This document shows positions 1 to 9,208 of a stretch of DNA of 64,000 bases, one piece after another (the stretch's first letter is position 1; each line of letters opens with the position of its first letter). Under the pieces are notes generated by a model, which saw only the letters and a program-made list of their open reading frames with translations, was not told the DNA's origin and ran no database searches. The translations under genes and the position numbers were made by a program. Source of the DNA: Salipiger aestuarii (GTDB lineage Bacteria > Pseudomonadota > Alphaproteobacteria > Rhodobacterales > Rhodobacteraceae); assembly GCF_003259905.1 (NCBI RefSeq), contig NZ_QLMG01000004.1, forward strand, positions 103,168 to 167,167. The letters are read 5' to 3'.

Positions 1-1
1 G

Positions 2-208
2 CCGGGGGTGCCGGCAGACCAGCGCGCGGCGATTTTCGATCCGTTCTACACCACGAAACCGGTGGGCAAGGGCACCGGGCTGGGGCTTTCCATCTCGGCA
101 AAGATCGCGGATGAACATGGCGGGCAGCTGATCCTGTTGCCCGACGGGCCGGGCGCGCGCTTTGCGCTCGACCTGCCGCTGGTGCAAGCCGAAGGAGACC
201 GGGAATGA
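2..208 (+). CDS. hupT: HupT sensor histidine kinase, C-terminal end (5' truncated by window)
   Basis: The last 68 codons of a histidine kinase ATPase domain are present; the gene begins upstream of the window. The G-box motif GKGTGLGLSI (about 23 codons in) and the preceding DPFYTTKP are the ATP-lid signature of HATPase_c. In Rhodobacter capsulatus HupT phosphorylates HupR and so switches hydrogenase genes off when H2 is absent; HupUV modulates it. The stop codon overlaps the hupU start (ATGA), so the two are translationally coupled. Identity as HupT rests on this fragment plus position directly before hupUV. Confidence 0.85.
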   Translation, partial: PGVPADQRAAIFDPFYTTKPVGKGTGLGLSISAKIADEHGGQLILLPDGPGARFALDLPLVQAEGDRE

Positions 209-1194
209 ACGTGCTCTGGCTGCAATCCGCGGGATGCGGGGGCTGTACCATGTCGCTGCTGTGCGCCGAAGCGCCCAACGTCTTTGACACGTTGGGCGAT
301 GGCGGGGTGTCGTTCCTGTGGCATCCGTCGTTTTCCGAAGCCACGGGCGCCGAGGTGCTGGCGCTGCTTGGCGCGCTGGAAAGCGGGGAAATCCCGCTGG
401 ACGCGCTGTGTTTCGAAGGCTCGGTCGCGACGGGCCCCAGGGGCAGCGGGCGCTATCACATGCTGGCGGGCAGCGGGCGGGCGATGCTGGACTGGGTCCG
501 TGCCCTGGCGCCGCGCGCGCGCCATGTGGTCGCCGTAGGCACCTGCGCGGCCTATGGCGGCGTGACCGCTGCGGGGGGCAATCCGACCGGCGCGATGGGG
601 CTGCAATGGGATGGCCGGCAAAAGGGCGGCGTGCTGGAGGGCGGGTTCGTGTCGCGCGCCGGCCTTCCGGTGATCAATGTCGCAGGATGTCCGACCCATC
701 CGGGCTGGGTGACCGAAACCCTGCTGATGCTGGCGGACGGAACGCTGGGCGCGCAGGATCTGGACGGCTACGGGCGCCCGCGCTTTTATGCGGACCACCT
801 TGTGCACCATGGCTGTTCCAAGAACGAATACTATGAATACAAGGCTTCGGCGCGCGCCCTGTGCGAAATCGGCTGCATGATGGAGCATCTTGGCTGTGTC
901 GGCACCCAGGCGGTGGGCGATTGCAACACGCGGCCCTGGAACGGGCAGGGGTCCTGTACCTCGGGGAACTATCCCTGCATCGCCTGCACCGCGCCGGAAT
1001 TCGAAGAGCCGGGCCATGCCTTCACCCAGACGCCGACCATCGCGGGCATCCCGGTGGGGTTGCCGTCGGACATGCCCAAGGCGTGGTTCATGGCGCTGGC
1101 GTCGCTGTCCAAGGCCGCAACGCCCAAACGCATCGACGTCAACGCCCATTCGGATCGTGTGCGCATCGCGCCCGCGCCAAGGGGTCAGCGATGA
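205..1194 (+). CDS. hupU: Regulatory (H2-sensing) [NiFe]-hydrogenase small subunit HupU
   Basis: This 329-residue protein carries the iron-sulfur clusters of the cytoplasmic H2 sensor. Cys11 and Cys14 (CGGC) start the proximal cluster ligands, followed by GTCAAYGG, GCPTHPGW and the distal and medial cluster cysteines in the last third (HGCSKNEYY, CEIGC, SCTSGNYPCIAC). Unlike HupS there is no twin-arginine signal peptide or C-terminal membrane helix, as expected for a soluble sensor. It overlaps hupT upstream and hupV downstream by ATGA. With HupV it reports H2 to HupT. Known as HoxB in Ralstonia. Confidence 0.95.
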   Translation: MNVLWLQSAGCGGCTMSLLCAEAPNVFDTLGDGGVSFLWHPSFSEATGAEVLALLGALESGEIPLDALCFEGSVATGPRGSGRYHMLAGSGRAMLDWVRALAPRARHVVAVGTCAAYGGVTAAGGNPTGAMGLQWDGRQKGGVLEGGFVSRAGLPVINVAGCPTHPGWVTETLLMLADGTLGAQDLDGYGRPRFYADHLVHHGCSKNEYYEYKASARALCEIGCMMEHLGCVGTQAVGDCNTRPWNGQGSCTSGNYPCIACTAPEFEEPGHAFTQTPTIAGIPVGLPSDMPKAWFMALASLSKAATPKRIDVNAHSDRVRIAPAPRGQR

Positions 1195-2618
1195 CGCGCA
1201 AACTGCTGGTCGGCCCGTTCAACCGGGTCGAGGGCGACCTGGAAATCCAGCTGACCGTCGAGGATGGCCGCGTCAGCGCCGCGCGGGCCAATTCGCCGCT
1301 GTTCCGCGGGTTCGAGATGATGCTTCAGGGCAAGCCGCCCAGCGATGCGCTGACGCTGACCCCCAGGATCTGCGGCATCTGTTCGGTCAGCCAGTCCAAG
1401 GCGGCGGCGCTGGCGCTTGGGGATGCCCTGGGCGCGTGGATGTTGCCCCAGGGGGCGCTGGCGGCGGCGATCCTGCACGGGGTCGAAAACCTGTGCGACC
1501 ACCTGACCCATTTCGCGCTGTTCTTCATGCCCGATTTCGCGCGGCCGGTGTATGCCGGGCGGGGTTGGCACGACCGCGCGGTGTCGCGGTTCACTGCAAC
1601 GCGGGGCGCGGCCCTGCGGCCCATCGTCGAGGCGCGCGCGCAACTGTTTCACATCGTCGGGCTGCTGGGGGGCAAGTGGCCCCACACGCTGGCGATCCAG
1701 CCGACAGGGGTAACGCGTGCGCCCGATGCGCGCGATCGCATCCGCATCCAGACCACGCTGCGCGCCGCGCGCAGGGTGATCGAGCGCGAACTGTTCGGCG
1801 CTGCCGCCGAGCCGTTCGCCGCGCTGCAAACCGTTGCGGCGCTGGAAAGCTGGCCGGGGGGGGATGCGGCGCTGTTCAACGAGATTTCGGCGGATCTGCG
1901 GCTGGACACGCTTGGCGTTGGCCCACGGCGCTACCTGTCCTGCGGCGCCTATCCGCTGGACAGCGGGCGCGTGACCGCGTCGGGCGTCTGGGAAAACGGG
2001 GCCGTCAGCGCATTCGATCCGGCGGCGGTGCAAGAGGATCTCAGCCATGCCTGGATGCTGGGCGATGCCGCGCATCCCGCGCAGGGGGCCACCGTGCCCG
2101 ACGAGGACATGGCCGGCCCGGCCTATTCCTGGTGCAAGGCCCCGCGTCTGGCCGGACGCACGGTCGAGGTCGGCGCGCTGGCGCGGCAGGCGGTCGACGG
2201 GCATCCGTTGGCGGTGGCGCTTGCGTCCGAGGGATCGGTCCGGGCGCGGATCGGCGGGCGCTTGCTCGAGGTGGCGCGGCTGCTGACCTGGCTGGACCGC
2301 TGGGCGGCGGCGCTGGAACCGTCGGCGCGGTTCATGGGCGATGCGCCCGCAACGGCGGACGGCGCTGGCGCGGGGCTGGTCGAGGCCGCGCGCGGCACGC
2401 TGGGGCATTGGCTGCGCATCGAACGGGGCGTGATCGCCAGCTATCAGATCGTGGCGCCGACCACCTGGAATTTCTCGCCCCGCGATGCGGGCGGTGTGCC
2501 CGGCCCGGTCGAGGCGGCGCTGGTCGGCTGCCCGGTGGGCGATGCCGAAAGCACGCCCGTCGCGGTGCAGCACGTTGTAAGGAGTTTCGATCCATGCATG
2601 GTCTGCACGGTGCATTGA
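1191..2618 (+). CDS. hupV: Regulatory [NiFe]-hydrogenase large subunit HupV
   Basis: A 475-residue large subunit holding the NiFe site of the H2 sensor. N-terminal ligands are in RICGIC (Cys61, Cys64) and C-terminal ligands in DPCMVC (Cys469, Cys472). The protein ends at His475, exactly where maturation proteases cut catalytic enzymes, so there is no cleavable tail and no protease step is needed; this is typical of HupV/HoxC. The motif after the first cysteines is SVSQS instead of the TGTHAL seen in HupL. The start ATG overlaps the hupU stop. A longer in-frame reading upstream would lie inside hupU and is not used. Confidence 0.95.
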   Translation: MTRKLLVGPFNRVEGDLEIQLTVEDGRVSAARANSPLFRGFEMMLQGKPPSDALTLTPRICGICSVSQSKAAALALGDALGAWMLPQGALAAAILHGVENLCDHLTHFALFFMPDFARPVYAGRGWHDRAVSRFTATRGAALRPIVEARAQLFHIVGLLGGKWPHTLAIQPTGVTRAPDARDRIRIQTTLRAARRVIERELFGAAAEPFAALQTVAALESWPGGDAALFNEISADLRLDTLGVGPRRYLSCGAYPLDSGRVTASGVWENGAVSAFDPAAVQEDLSHAWMLGDAAHPAQGATVPDEDMAGPAYSWCKAPRLAGRTVEVGALARQAVDGHPLAVALASEGSVRARIGGRLLEVARLLTWLDRWAAALEPSARFMGDAPATADGAGAGLVEAARGTLGHWLRIERGVIASYQIVAPTTWNFSPRDAGGVPGPVEAALVGCPVGDAESTPVAVQHVVRSFDPCMVCTVH

Positions 2619-2697
2619 GGCCGCCCTCGACGCGGGTGCTGCCCCCGCGCGCCGGCGCAGCGCGCCGGGGCCTGTTCAGCCGGAAAAAGACGCGGAC

Positions 2698-4899
2698 ATG
2701 GTGACGGGGCGGCGAATCCGGGTGCGCGGGCAGGTACAGGGGGTGGGATTTCGGCCTTTCGTCTGGCGCCTTGCCGCGCGGTTCGGGGTCTCTGGCGAGG
2801 TGTCGAACGACGCCGAGGGCGTGCTTGTGCTGGGCTTCGGCAGGGATCTGGACGGGTTCGAACGGGCGTTGCGTACCGAGGCGCCGCCGCTGGCGCGCGT
2901 GGATGCGGTGGAAAGCTCGGGCTGCGATGTGGCGCGGCGGGACGGGTTTGCGATTGTCGCCTCTGGCGGGCCGGGGGCGGAAACCCAGGTGACCCCGGAT
3001 GCGGCGACCTGCGCCGAGTGTCTGGACGAGGTACGGGGCGTGGGGCGCCGCGCGGGATATGCATTTGCCAATTGTACCCATTGCGGTCCGCGTTTCACCA
3101 TCGTCACCGGGCTGCCCTATGACCGGGCGCAGACCACGATGGCGCCGTTCGGCCTGTGTGACGCATGCCGCGCGGAATACGAAAACCCGGCGGACAGGCG
3201 GTTCCATGCGCAGCCGGTGGCCTGTCCGGAGTGTGGGCCTCGGGCGTGGTATGAAGGCAGCGGCGCCGGAGCGGGCAACGCGGTGACGCGCGCGGCGGAC
3301 GCCTTGCTGCGCGGCGAAATCGTCGCGGTGAAGGGGCTTGGGGGCTTTCATCTTGCGTGCGATGCGACGAATGCGCAGGCGGTGGCCTTGTTGCGGACGC
3401 GCAAGCGGCGTCCGGCCAAGCCGTTTGCGCTGATGGCGCCGCTGGCGGTCGTGGCGCGGCATTGCGGTGTTTCCCGGCAGGAGGAGGCGGTGTTGTCCGG
3501 TCCCGCCGCACCCATCGTGTTGCTGGTCAAGGCGGGCGCCGCGCTGCCGGATGCGGTCGCGCCGGGGCAGGGAACACTGGGCTGGATGCTGCCGGCGACG
3601 CCGTTGCATCATCTGTTGTGCGACGCGGCGGAACGGCCGCTTGTGATGACCTCGGGAAATGTCAGCGGCGCGCCGCAGGTGATCGGCAATGACGAGGCGC
3701 GCGCCACGCTGGGCGCTTTTGCCGATGGGTTCCTGATGCATGACCGCGCCATCGCCCGCAGGCTGGATGACAGCGTCGAACGCGTCGACCCGCCGATGGT
3801 GTTGCGCCGAGGGCGGGGCCGGGTGCCGGGTACGCTGGCGCTGCCGGACGGGTTTTCAGACCGCCAGGTGGTGGCCTATGGCGGGCAGATGAAGGCGGCG
3901 ATCTGCCTGATCAAGAACGGCCGCGCCCTGCTGGGCCATCACCTCGGCGAGCTTGACGAGCCGTTGACCTGGGAGGCATTCCTGCAAGCGGATCGCGATT
4001 ATGCCGCGTTGTTCGACCATCGCCCCGCGGCGGTCGCCTGCGACCTGCACGAGGGTTATCGCGCCACGCAGCACGCCGGCGGGCTGGGGTTGCCGGTGAT
4101 GGCGGTGCAGCATCACCATGCCCATCTTGCCGCCTGTCTGGGCGACAACCTGTGGCCGCTGGATGGCGGGCCGGTGGCGGGAATCGTGCTGGATGGCGCG
4201 GGGCTTGGCACCGACGGGACGATCTGGGGCGGCGAGCTCTTGCTGGGCGATTACCGTGGAGTCGAGCGGCGCGCCTGGCTGGCGCCTGCGCCCCTGGCGG
4301 GCGGCGATGCGGCAGCGCGTGAACCGTGGCGCAACGCCGCTGTGCGGCTGGCGGCCGCAGGTCTTGACCCGGCCGACCGGTTTCACGGGAAACCCGTGGC
4401 GATGCTGCTGGACGCGGCGCGGCGGGGCATCAATGCGCCGCTGTCATCCAGCGCAGGGCGGTTGTTCGATGCCGCCGCCGCCTGTCTCGGGCTGTGTCCG
4501 GACGTGCAAAGCTATGAGGGCGAGGCGGCGATGCGGCTGGAAGCCATGGCGGTGCGCTGCGAAGGGGCCGCCGCTTTTGGCGATGGGTGCCGGATCGGGG
4601 TCGACGCGGTGTTTCGCGAACTGATGAGCGACGCCATCCCGGCGCCGCACCGCGCCTGGCGGTTTCACGCCGGGTTGGCGCAGGCGTTTGCGTCACGTGC
4701 GCGGGCGCTTGTCGCGGCGGGCGAGGCGCGGGCGGTCGCGTTGACGGGGGGGTGTTTCCAGAACGCGCTGCTGCTGCGCCTGACGCTTGGGGCGCTGGAC
4801 GGCGTGCCGGTGCTGATCCATCGCCAGACCCCGGCCAATGACGGCGGGCTGGCGCTGGGTCAGGCGCTTGTGGCCCTGGCGCAGATGGAAAGCGCCTGA
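2698..4899 (+). CDS. hypF: Carbamoyltransferase HypF, [NiFe]-hydrogenase maturation
   Basis: HypF uses carbamoyl phosphate and ATP to carbamoylate HypE, the first step in making the cyanide ligands of the active-site iron. At 733 residues it has the usual length. Domains in order: acylphosphatase (GQVQGVGFRPFVW near residue 11), two zinc-finger pairs (Cys105/108, 126/129, 154/157, 176/179), a YrdC-like domain from about residue 200 (KGLGGFHLACDA), and a Kae1-like domain with the metal-binding HHHAHLA motif. It sits 79 bp after hupV and before hupS, the position known in R. capsulatus. Confidence 0.95.
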   Translation: MVTGRRIRVRGQVQGVGFRPFVWRLAARFGVSGEVSNDAEGVLVLGFGRDLDGFERALRTEAPPLARVDAVESSGCDVARRDGFAIVASGGPGAETQVTPDAATCAECLDEVRGVGRRAGYAFANCTHCGPRFTIVTGLPYDRAQTTMAPFGLCDACRAEYENPADRRFHAQPVACPECGPRAWYEGSGAGAGNAVTRAADALLRGEIVAVKGLGGFHLACDATNAQAVALLRTRKRRPAKPFALMAPLAVVARHCGVSRQEEAVLSGPAAPIVLLVKAGAALPDAVAPGQGTLGWMLPATPLHHLLCDAAERPLVMTSGNVSGAPQVIGNDEARATLGAFADGFLMHDRAIARRLDDSVERVDPPMVLRRGRGRVPGTLALPDGFSDRQVVAYGGQMKAAICLIKNGRALLGHHLGELDEPLTWEAFLQADRDYAALFDHRPAAVACDLHEGYRATQHAGGLGLPVMAVQHHHAHLAACLGDNLWPLDGGPVAGIVLDGAGLGTDGTIWGGELLLGDYRGVERRAWLAPAPLAGGDAAAREPWRNAAVRLAAAGLDPADRFHGKPVAMLLDAARRGINAPLSSSAGRLFDAAAACLGLCPDVQSYEGEAAMRLEAMAVRCEGAAAFGDGCRIGVDAVFRELMSDAIPAPHRAWRFHAGLAQAFASRARALVAAGEARAVALTGGCFQNALLLRLTLGALDGVPVLIHRQTPANDGGLALGQALVALAQMESA

Positions 4900-4928
4900 C
4901 CGGCAGCCCTGCCGTGGCGGACAGGCGC

Positions 4929-4941
4929 TAACCGGATGATT
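4929..4941 (-). promoter_or_regulatory. IHF-like site upstream of hupS
   Basis: Read on the minus strand the 13 bases are AATCATCCGGTTA, matching the IHF consensus WATCARNNNNTTR at all but one position. In R. capsulatus IHF bending is required at the hupSL promoter, so the location between hypF and hupS fits. Function is inferred from the match and position only. Confidence 0.4.
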
Positions 4942-4964
4942 GCGGCGGTATGACACTTAACCTG

Positions 4965-4986
4965 TTGTTATAAGACATTTTAACAA
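4965..4986 (+). promoter_or_regulatory. Inverted repeat in the hupS upstream region
   Basis: TTGTTA and TAACAA form a perfect 6-bp inverted repeat separated by 10 bases, in an AT-rich stretch about 120 bp before the hupS start. It could be an operator for HupR or another dimeric regulator. The TTG-N5-CAA spacing described for R. capsulatus HupR was not found here, so the assignment is open. Confidence 0.35.
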
Positions 4987-5102
4987 GTCGAGAGAGACTT
5001 GGGTGAACTCCTTTCGCACACGGCGGCATACCGTGATGCTTGGCAGATCGGCGCGGGCGACACCGCCGCGCCATGCCAGAACCACCCAGGGAGGACGCCA
5101 GC

Positions 5103-6188
5103 TTGAGCCAGATCGAAACCTTCTATGATGTCATGCGAAGCCAGGGAATCACCCGCCGCAGTTTCATGAAATACTGCTCGCTCACCGCCGCCGCGCTTGG
5201 CCTTGGTCCCGCCTTCGTGCCGAAAATCGCCCACGCGATGGAAACCAAGCCGCGCACCCCGGTGATCTGGGTGCACGGGCTGGAATGCACCTGCTGCTCC
5301 GAAAGCTTTATCCGCAGCGCCCACCCGCTGGCCAAGGATGTCGTGCTGTCGATGATCAGCCTTGATTACGACGACACGCTGATGGCCGCCGCCGGCCATC
5401 AGGCCGAGGCCGCCCTGCAGGACACCATCGACAAGTACAAGGGCAACTACATCCTTGCGGTCGAGGGCAACCCGCCGCTGAACGAAGACGGCATGTATTG
5501 CATCGTCGGCGGCAAGCCCTTTACCGATCAGCTCAGGCACGCCGCCGAACACGCCAAGGCGATCATCAGTTGGGGGGCTTGCGCGTCCTACGGCTGTGTG
5601 CAGGCCGCCGCGCCGAACCCGACGCGCGCGACCCCGGTGCACAAGGTCATCACCGACAAGCCGATCATCAAGGTGCCGGGCTGCCCGCCCATCGCCGAGG
5701 TCATGACCGGCGTCATCACCTATATGCTGACCTTCGACCGGATGCCCGAGCTTGACCGGCAGGGCCGCCCCGCGATGTTCTATTCCCAGCGCATCCACGA
5801 CAAATGCTACCGCCGCCCGCATTTCGACGCGGGGCAATTCGTCGAACACTGGGACGATGAAAACGCGCGCAAGGGCTATTGCCTGTACAAGATGGGCTGC
5901 AAGGGGCCGACGACCTACAACGCCTGCTCTACCGTGCGCTGGAACGAGGGCGTCAGCTTTCCGATCCAGTCCGGGCATGGCTGCATCGGCTGTTCCGAAG
6001 ACGGGTTCTGGGATCAGGGGTCGTTCTACAACCGCGTCACCGACCTTACGCAATTCGGCATCGAGGCCAACGCTGACAAGGTCGGCGCAACCGCCGCCGG
6101 CGTCGTCGGCGCGGGCATCGCGGCGCATATCGCCGTGTCCGCGCTTAAATCCGCGCAGAAGAAAACCCAGTCGAAAGAAGAGGTGTAA
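5103..6188 (+). CDS. hupS: Uptake [NiFe]-hydrogenase small subunit HupS
   Basis: Electron-transfer subunit (361 residues with the chosen start) of the membrane-bound H2-oxidising enzyme, exported folded with HupL. It begins [11 protein letters not shown] with the twin-arginine motif RRSFMK (Arg18-Arg19), an A-rich stretch and a probable cleavage after AHA45. Cys62 and Cys65 (CTCC) start the proximal cluster ligands; CRRPHF, KMGC and HGCIGCSED carry the others. A C-terminal helix ([16 protein letters not shown]) anchors it. I chose TTG at 5103 because AGGGAGG lies 8 bases upstream and it matches the R. capsulatus N-terminus; ATG at 5073 is possible. Confidence 0.95.
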   Translation: MSQIETFYDVMRSQGITRRSFMKYCSLTAAALGLGPAFVPKIAHAMETKPRTPVIWVHGLECTCCSESFIRSAHPLAKDVVLSMISLDYDDTLMAAAGHQAEAALQDTIDKYKGNYILAVEGNPPLNEDGMYCIVGGKPFTDQLRHAAEHAKAIISWGACASYGCVQAAAPNPTRATPVHKVITDKPIIKVPGCPPIAEVMTGVITYMLTFDRMPELDRQGRPAMFYSQRIHDKCYRRPHFDAGQFVEHWDDENARKGYCLYKMGCKGPTTYNACSTVRWNEGVSFPIQSGHGCIGCSEDGFWDQGSFYNRVTDLTQFGIEANADKVGATAAGVVGAGIAAHIAVSALKSAQKKTQSKEEV

Positions 6189-6191
6189 GCC

Positions 6192-7985
6192 ATGGTGATC
6201 CAGACCCCGAACGGCTACACGCTCGACAATGGCGGCACGCGTGTTGTCGTCGACCCGGTGACCCGGATCGAAGGCCACATGCGCTGCGAGGTCAACGTCA
6301 ACGACCAGAACATCATCACCAACGCGGTCAGCACCGGCACCATGTGGCGCGGGCTGGAGGTCATCCTAAAGGGCCGCGATCCGCGCGATGCCTGGGCGTT
6401 CACAGAACGCATCTGCGGCGTGTGCACCGGCACACACGCGCTGACCTCCGTGCGCGCGGTCGAGGATGCGCTGGGCATCAACATCCCCGAGAACGCGAAT
6501 TCGATCCGCAACATGATGCAGCTTGCGCTGGAAATTCACGATCACGTCGTGCATTTCTATCACTTGCACGCGCTGGACTGGGTCAACCCGATCAACGCGC
6601 TCAAGGCCGATCCCAAGGCCACGTCCGAGTTGCAGCAGACGGCGGGTCCGAACCACCCGCTATCGTCGCCCGGCTATTTCCGCGACGTGCAGAACCGCCT
6701 GAAGAAATTCGTGGAATCCGGCCAGCTTGGTCTGTTCAAGAACGGCTACTGGGACAATCCGGCCTATCTTCTGCCGCCCGAGGCGGACCTGATGGCGACG
6801 ACGCATTATCTTGAGGCGCTCGATCTTCAGAAGGAAATCGTCAAGGTTCACACGATCTTTGGCGGCAAGAACCCGCATCCCAACTGGCTGGTCGGCGGCG
6901 TGCCCTGCCCGATCAACATGAACGGGGTCGGCAGCGTCGGTGCGATCAACATGGAACGGCTGAACATGGTCAGCGCGATCATCGACCGGGCGCAGGAATT
7001 CAACCGCAACGTCTATATCCCCGACGTAAAGGCGATCGGCGGCTTCTATCGCAACTGGCTGTATGGCGGGGGGCTGTCATCGCAGGCGTGTCTTGCCTAT
7101 GGCGACATCCCCGAAAACCCCAATGATTTCTCGCCAGAGCAGCTGCATCTGCCGCGCGGCGCGATCGTGGGCGGCAATATGGACGAGGTGCTCGACGTCG
7201 ATCCGCGCGACCCCGAGCAGGTGCAGGAATTCGTCGACCATTCGTGGTACACCTACGGCGAGCCCGGCAAGGGGCTGCATCCATGGGATGGCATCACCGA
7301 GCCGAAATACGAGCTTGGGCCAAACGCCAGGGGCACCCGGACCAACATCCAGGAGCTTGACGAGGCGGCGAAATACTCGTGGATCAAGGCGCCGCGCTGG
7401 CGTGGTCACGCGATGGAGGTGGGGCCGCTGGCCCGCTACATCATCGGCTACGCCAAGGGCCACGAGGACATCACCGATCAGGTCGACCGCCTGCTGTCCG
7501 ACATGGACCTGCCCAAGGAGGCGCTGTTTTCGACTCTTGGGCGCACCGCCGCCCGCGCGCTGGAATCGGAATATTGCGGGCGTCTGCAACGGCACTTCTT
7601 CGACAAGATGATCTCAAACATCCGCAACGGCGACGAATCCACCGCCAACGTGGCAAAATGGGACCCGTCAACCTGGCCGACCTCGGCCAGGGGCGTCGGC
7701 ATGACCGAGGCGCCGCGCGGCGCACTGGGCCATTGGATCAGGATCGAAAACGGCCGCATCGACAATTACCAATGCGTGGTGCCGACCACCTGGAACGGCT
7801 CGCCCCGCGATACCGCCGGCAACATCGGCGCGTTCGAGGCAAGCCTGATGAACACCAGGGTCGAGCGCCCCGATGAGCCGGTCGAGGTGCTGCGCACCCT
7901 GCACAGCTTTGATCCCTGCCTAGCCTGTTCGACCCATGTGATGTCGCCCGATGGTCAAGAGCTTGCCAACGTCAAGGTCCGCTAA
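6192..7985 (+). CDS. hupL: Uptake [NiFe]-hydrogenase large subunit HupL
   Basis: Catalytic subunit of 597 residues. NiFe ligands are in RICGVC (Cys75, Cys78) and DPCLAC (Cys576, Cys579), with His582 marking the maturation cut; the last 15 residues ([15 protein letters not shown]) should be removed by HupD once nickel is in place. It follows hupS by 3 bases and has no signal of its own, so it is carried through Tat with HupS. Oxidises H2 in the periplasm and passes electrons through HupS to HupC and quinone. Confidence 0.96.
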   Translation: MVIQTPNGYTLDNGGTRVVVDPVTRIEGHMRCEVNVNDQNIITNAVSTGTMWRGLEVILKGRDPRDAWAFTERICGVCTGTHALTSVRAVEDALGINIPENANSIRNMMQLALEIHDHVVHFYHLHALDWVNPINALKADPKATSELQQTAGPNHPLSSPGYFRDVQNRLKKFVESGQLGLFKNGYWDNPAYLLPPEADLMATTHYLEALDLQKEIVKVHTIFGGKNPHPNWLVGGVPCPINMNGVGSVGAINMERLNMVSAIIDRAQEFNRNVYIPDVKAIGGFYRNWLYGGGLSSQACLAYGDIPENPNDFSPEQLHLPRGAIVGGNMDEVLDVDPRDPEQVQEFVDHSWYTYGEPGKGLHPWDGITEPKYELGPNARGTRTNIQELDEAAKYSWIKAPRWRGHAMEVGPLARYIIGYAKGHEDITDQVDRLLSDMDLPKEALFSTLGRTAARALESEYCGRLQRHFFDKMISNIRNGDESTANVAKWDPSTWPTSARGVGMTEAPRGALGHWIRIENGRIDNYQCVVPTTWNGSPRDTAGNIGAFEASLMNTRVERPDEPVEVLRTLHSFDPCLACSTHVMSPDGQELANVKVR

Positions 7986-7998
7986 AAAGGAGAGAGAG

Positions 7999-8178
7999 AT
8001 GAAATACGCAATTTCCGCGTTCCTGCTGACGGCCTCCGCCGCCATGGCGCACGAAGGCCACGATGCCGCGCTTGGCGACGGTGCGGCGCATTGGCTGCTG
8101 TCTCCGCTGCACGGTGTGGGTGTTCTGGCGCTTGGCGCTGTGCTGTTGCTGGTGATCCGCGCCCGCAACAAGGGGTAG
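7999..8178 (+). CDS. Small exported or membrane peptide between hupL and hupC
   Basis: A 59-residue reading frame with an excellent ribosome site (AAGGAGAGAGAG directly before the ATG), 13 bases after hupL and 4 bases before hupC. Residues 1-18 look like a signal peptide cut after AMA, leaving a mature start of HEGHD, further histidines (HWLLSPLH), one hydrophobic helix (GVGVLALGAVLLLVI) and a basic tail RARNKG. I do not recognise a named family. The His-containing start followed by a hydrophobic stretch faintly recalls the beginning of HupE/UreJ nickel proteins, and no hupE exists in this island. Role unknown; position implies HupSLC-related function. Confidence 0.75.
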   Translation: MKYAISAFLLTASAAMAHEGHDAALGDGAAHWLLSPLHGVGVLALGAVLLLVIRARNKG

Positions 8179-8182
8179 GGTC

Positions 8183-8926
8183 ATGACCGAAACCACCCCT
8201 GTCCAACAGTTGGCCGACGACGCCACCGCCGAGGATATCGACAGCATCCGCACCCGCACCAGCGTTTTCGTCTACGAATGGCCGGTGCGGCTGTGGCACT
8301 GGGTCAACGCGGCCCTTATCACGCTGCTGATCGGCACCGGCTGGTTCATCGCCTCGCCCCTGCCGTCGATGGATTTCGCCGAGGCGACGTTTCAGTTCGT
8401 CATGGGCTACAACCGGTTCATCCATTTCGCCTGCGGTCAGCTTTTGACCGTCGCCTTTGCCGCGCGCATCTATTGGGCCTTCGTCGGCAACCACCATGCG
8501 CGGCAGCTGTTCTATGTGCCGGTCTGGCGCAAGACCTGGTGGCACGAGATGTTCCACGAGCTGAAATGGTACGCCTTCATCGCGAAGACGCCGAAGAAAT
8601 ACGTCGGGCACAATCCGCTGGCGCAGATGGCGATGTTCTTCTTCATGACCATCGGTCTGACGTTCATGCTGGCCACTGGCTGGGCGCTGTATGCCGAAGG
8701 TGCGGGGCAGGGATCGTTGCCGGATCTGGCGATGGGGTGGCTTGCCGCGCTGGTCGGCAACACGCAGATCCTGCATTCGATCCATCACCTTGGCATGTGG
8801 TTCATCGTCATCTTCATGATGATCCACATCTACGCCGCCATCCGCGAGGATATCATGTCGCGCCAGTCGATGGTGTCGACGATGATCTCGGGGCACCGCA
8901 CCTTCAAGGACGATCTGCCAGAGTGA
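8183..8926 (+). CDS. hupC: Ni/Fe-hydrogenase b-type cytochrome subunit HupC
   Basis: A 247-residue di-haem membrane cytochrome that anchors HupSL and passes electrons to the quinone pool. Four hydrophobic segments are visible (around WVNAALITLLIGTGWFI, HFACGQLLTVAFAARIYWAF, MAMFFFMTIGLTFML and HHLGMWFIVIFMMIHIYAAI), with candidate haem histidines in RLWHW, NRFIHFA, HSIHHLGMW and MMIHIY. It is the last gene before a strong terminator, closing the structural hupSLC unit. Confidence 0.95.
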   Translation: MTETTPVQQLADDATAEDIDSIRTRTSVFVYEWPVRLWHWVNAALITLLIGTGWFIASPLPSMDFAEATFQFVMGYNRFIHFACGQLLTVAFAARIYWAFVGNHHARQLFYVPVWRKTWWHEMFHELKWYAFIAKTPKKYVGHNPLAQMAMFFFMTIGLTFMLATGWALYAEGAGQGSLPDLAMGWLAALVGNTQILHSIHHLGMWFIVIFMMIHIYAAIREDIMSRQSMVSTMISGHRTFKDDLPE

Positions 8927-8951
8927 CGCTTGCCACCGCGCCGAAAAACCG

Positions 8952-8979
8952 AACGGGCCCTGACCGGGGCCCGTTTTTC
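8952..8979 (+). terminator. Rho-independent terminator after hupC
   Basis: A perfect 9-bp stem, AACGGGCCC paired with GGGCCCGTT around a 6-base loop, is followed by TTTTTCT. It begins 26 bases after the hupC stop. An A-run on the other side could make it work in both directions. Confidence 0.85.
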
Positions 8980-9076
8980 TTGTGGAAAGTGTCTTTTCGA
9001 TTGTTGGATCATATGGAAGGTTGAAATCCATGTGATTGCCTTCGGGATGCGGTGGGATCCAGAAACTATTAATAAT

Positions 9077-9089
9077 AATCAGCATGTTA
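9077..9089 (+). promoter_or_regulatory. Consensus IHF-type site in AT-rich patch before hupD
   Basis: AATCAGCATGTTA matches WATCARNNNNTTR at every fixed position. It lies inside an unusually AT-rich 50-bp patch (about 9061-9110) that also contains the palindrome AGATATATCT at 9095-9104. The rest of the 229-bp hupC-hupD gap shows no gene. It may be part of a promoter for hupD and following genes. Confidence 0.4.
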
Positions 9090-9208
9090 TCTAGAGATAT
9101 ATCTTTACTGCGGAAACGATGAACCGCATCGGCGGGAAGGATAGACTTTTTCCAGTCAGCAGGCGGCAGCACAACGCTTCCGCCCTGCCAGCGAAAGGGG
9201 GGGAACGC

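Noticed and set aside
46..2615. Long minus-strand frames of 367 and 476 codons opposite hupT, hupU and hupV
   Set aside because: They are antisense to well-recognised hydrogenase genes, are Arg/Pro/Gly/His-rich and match no family; an effect of high GC.
890..2704. 604-codon plus-strand frame overlapping hupU and hupV
   Set aside because: Out of frame with the clear HupU and HupV proteins, low-complexity Arg/Gly/Ala content, no domain.
4900..5102. Sigma-54 promoter for hupS
   Set aside because: No TGGCAC-N5-TTGC(A/T)-like element is visible, and HupR lacks the sigma-54 contact loop.
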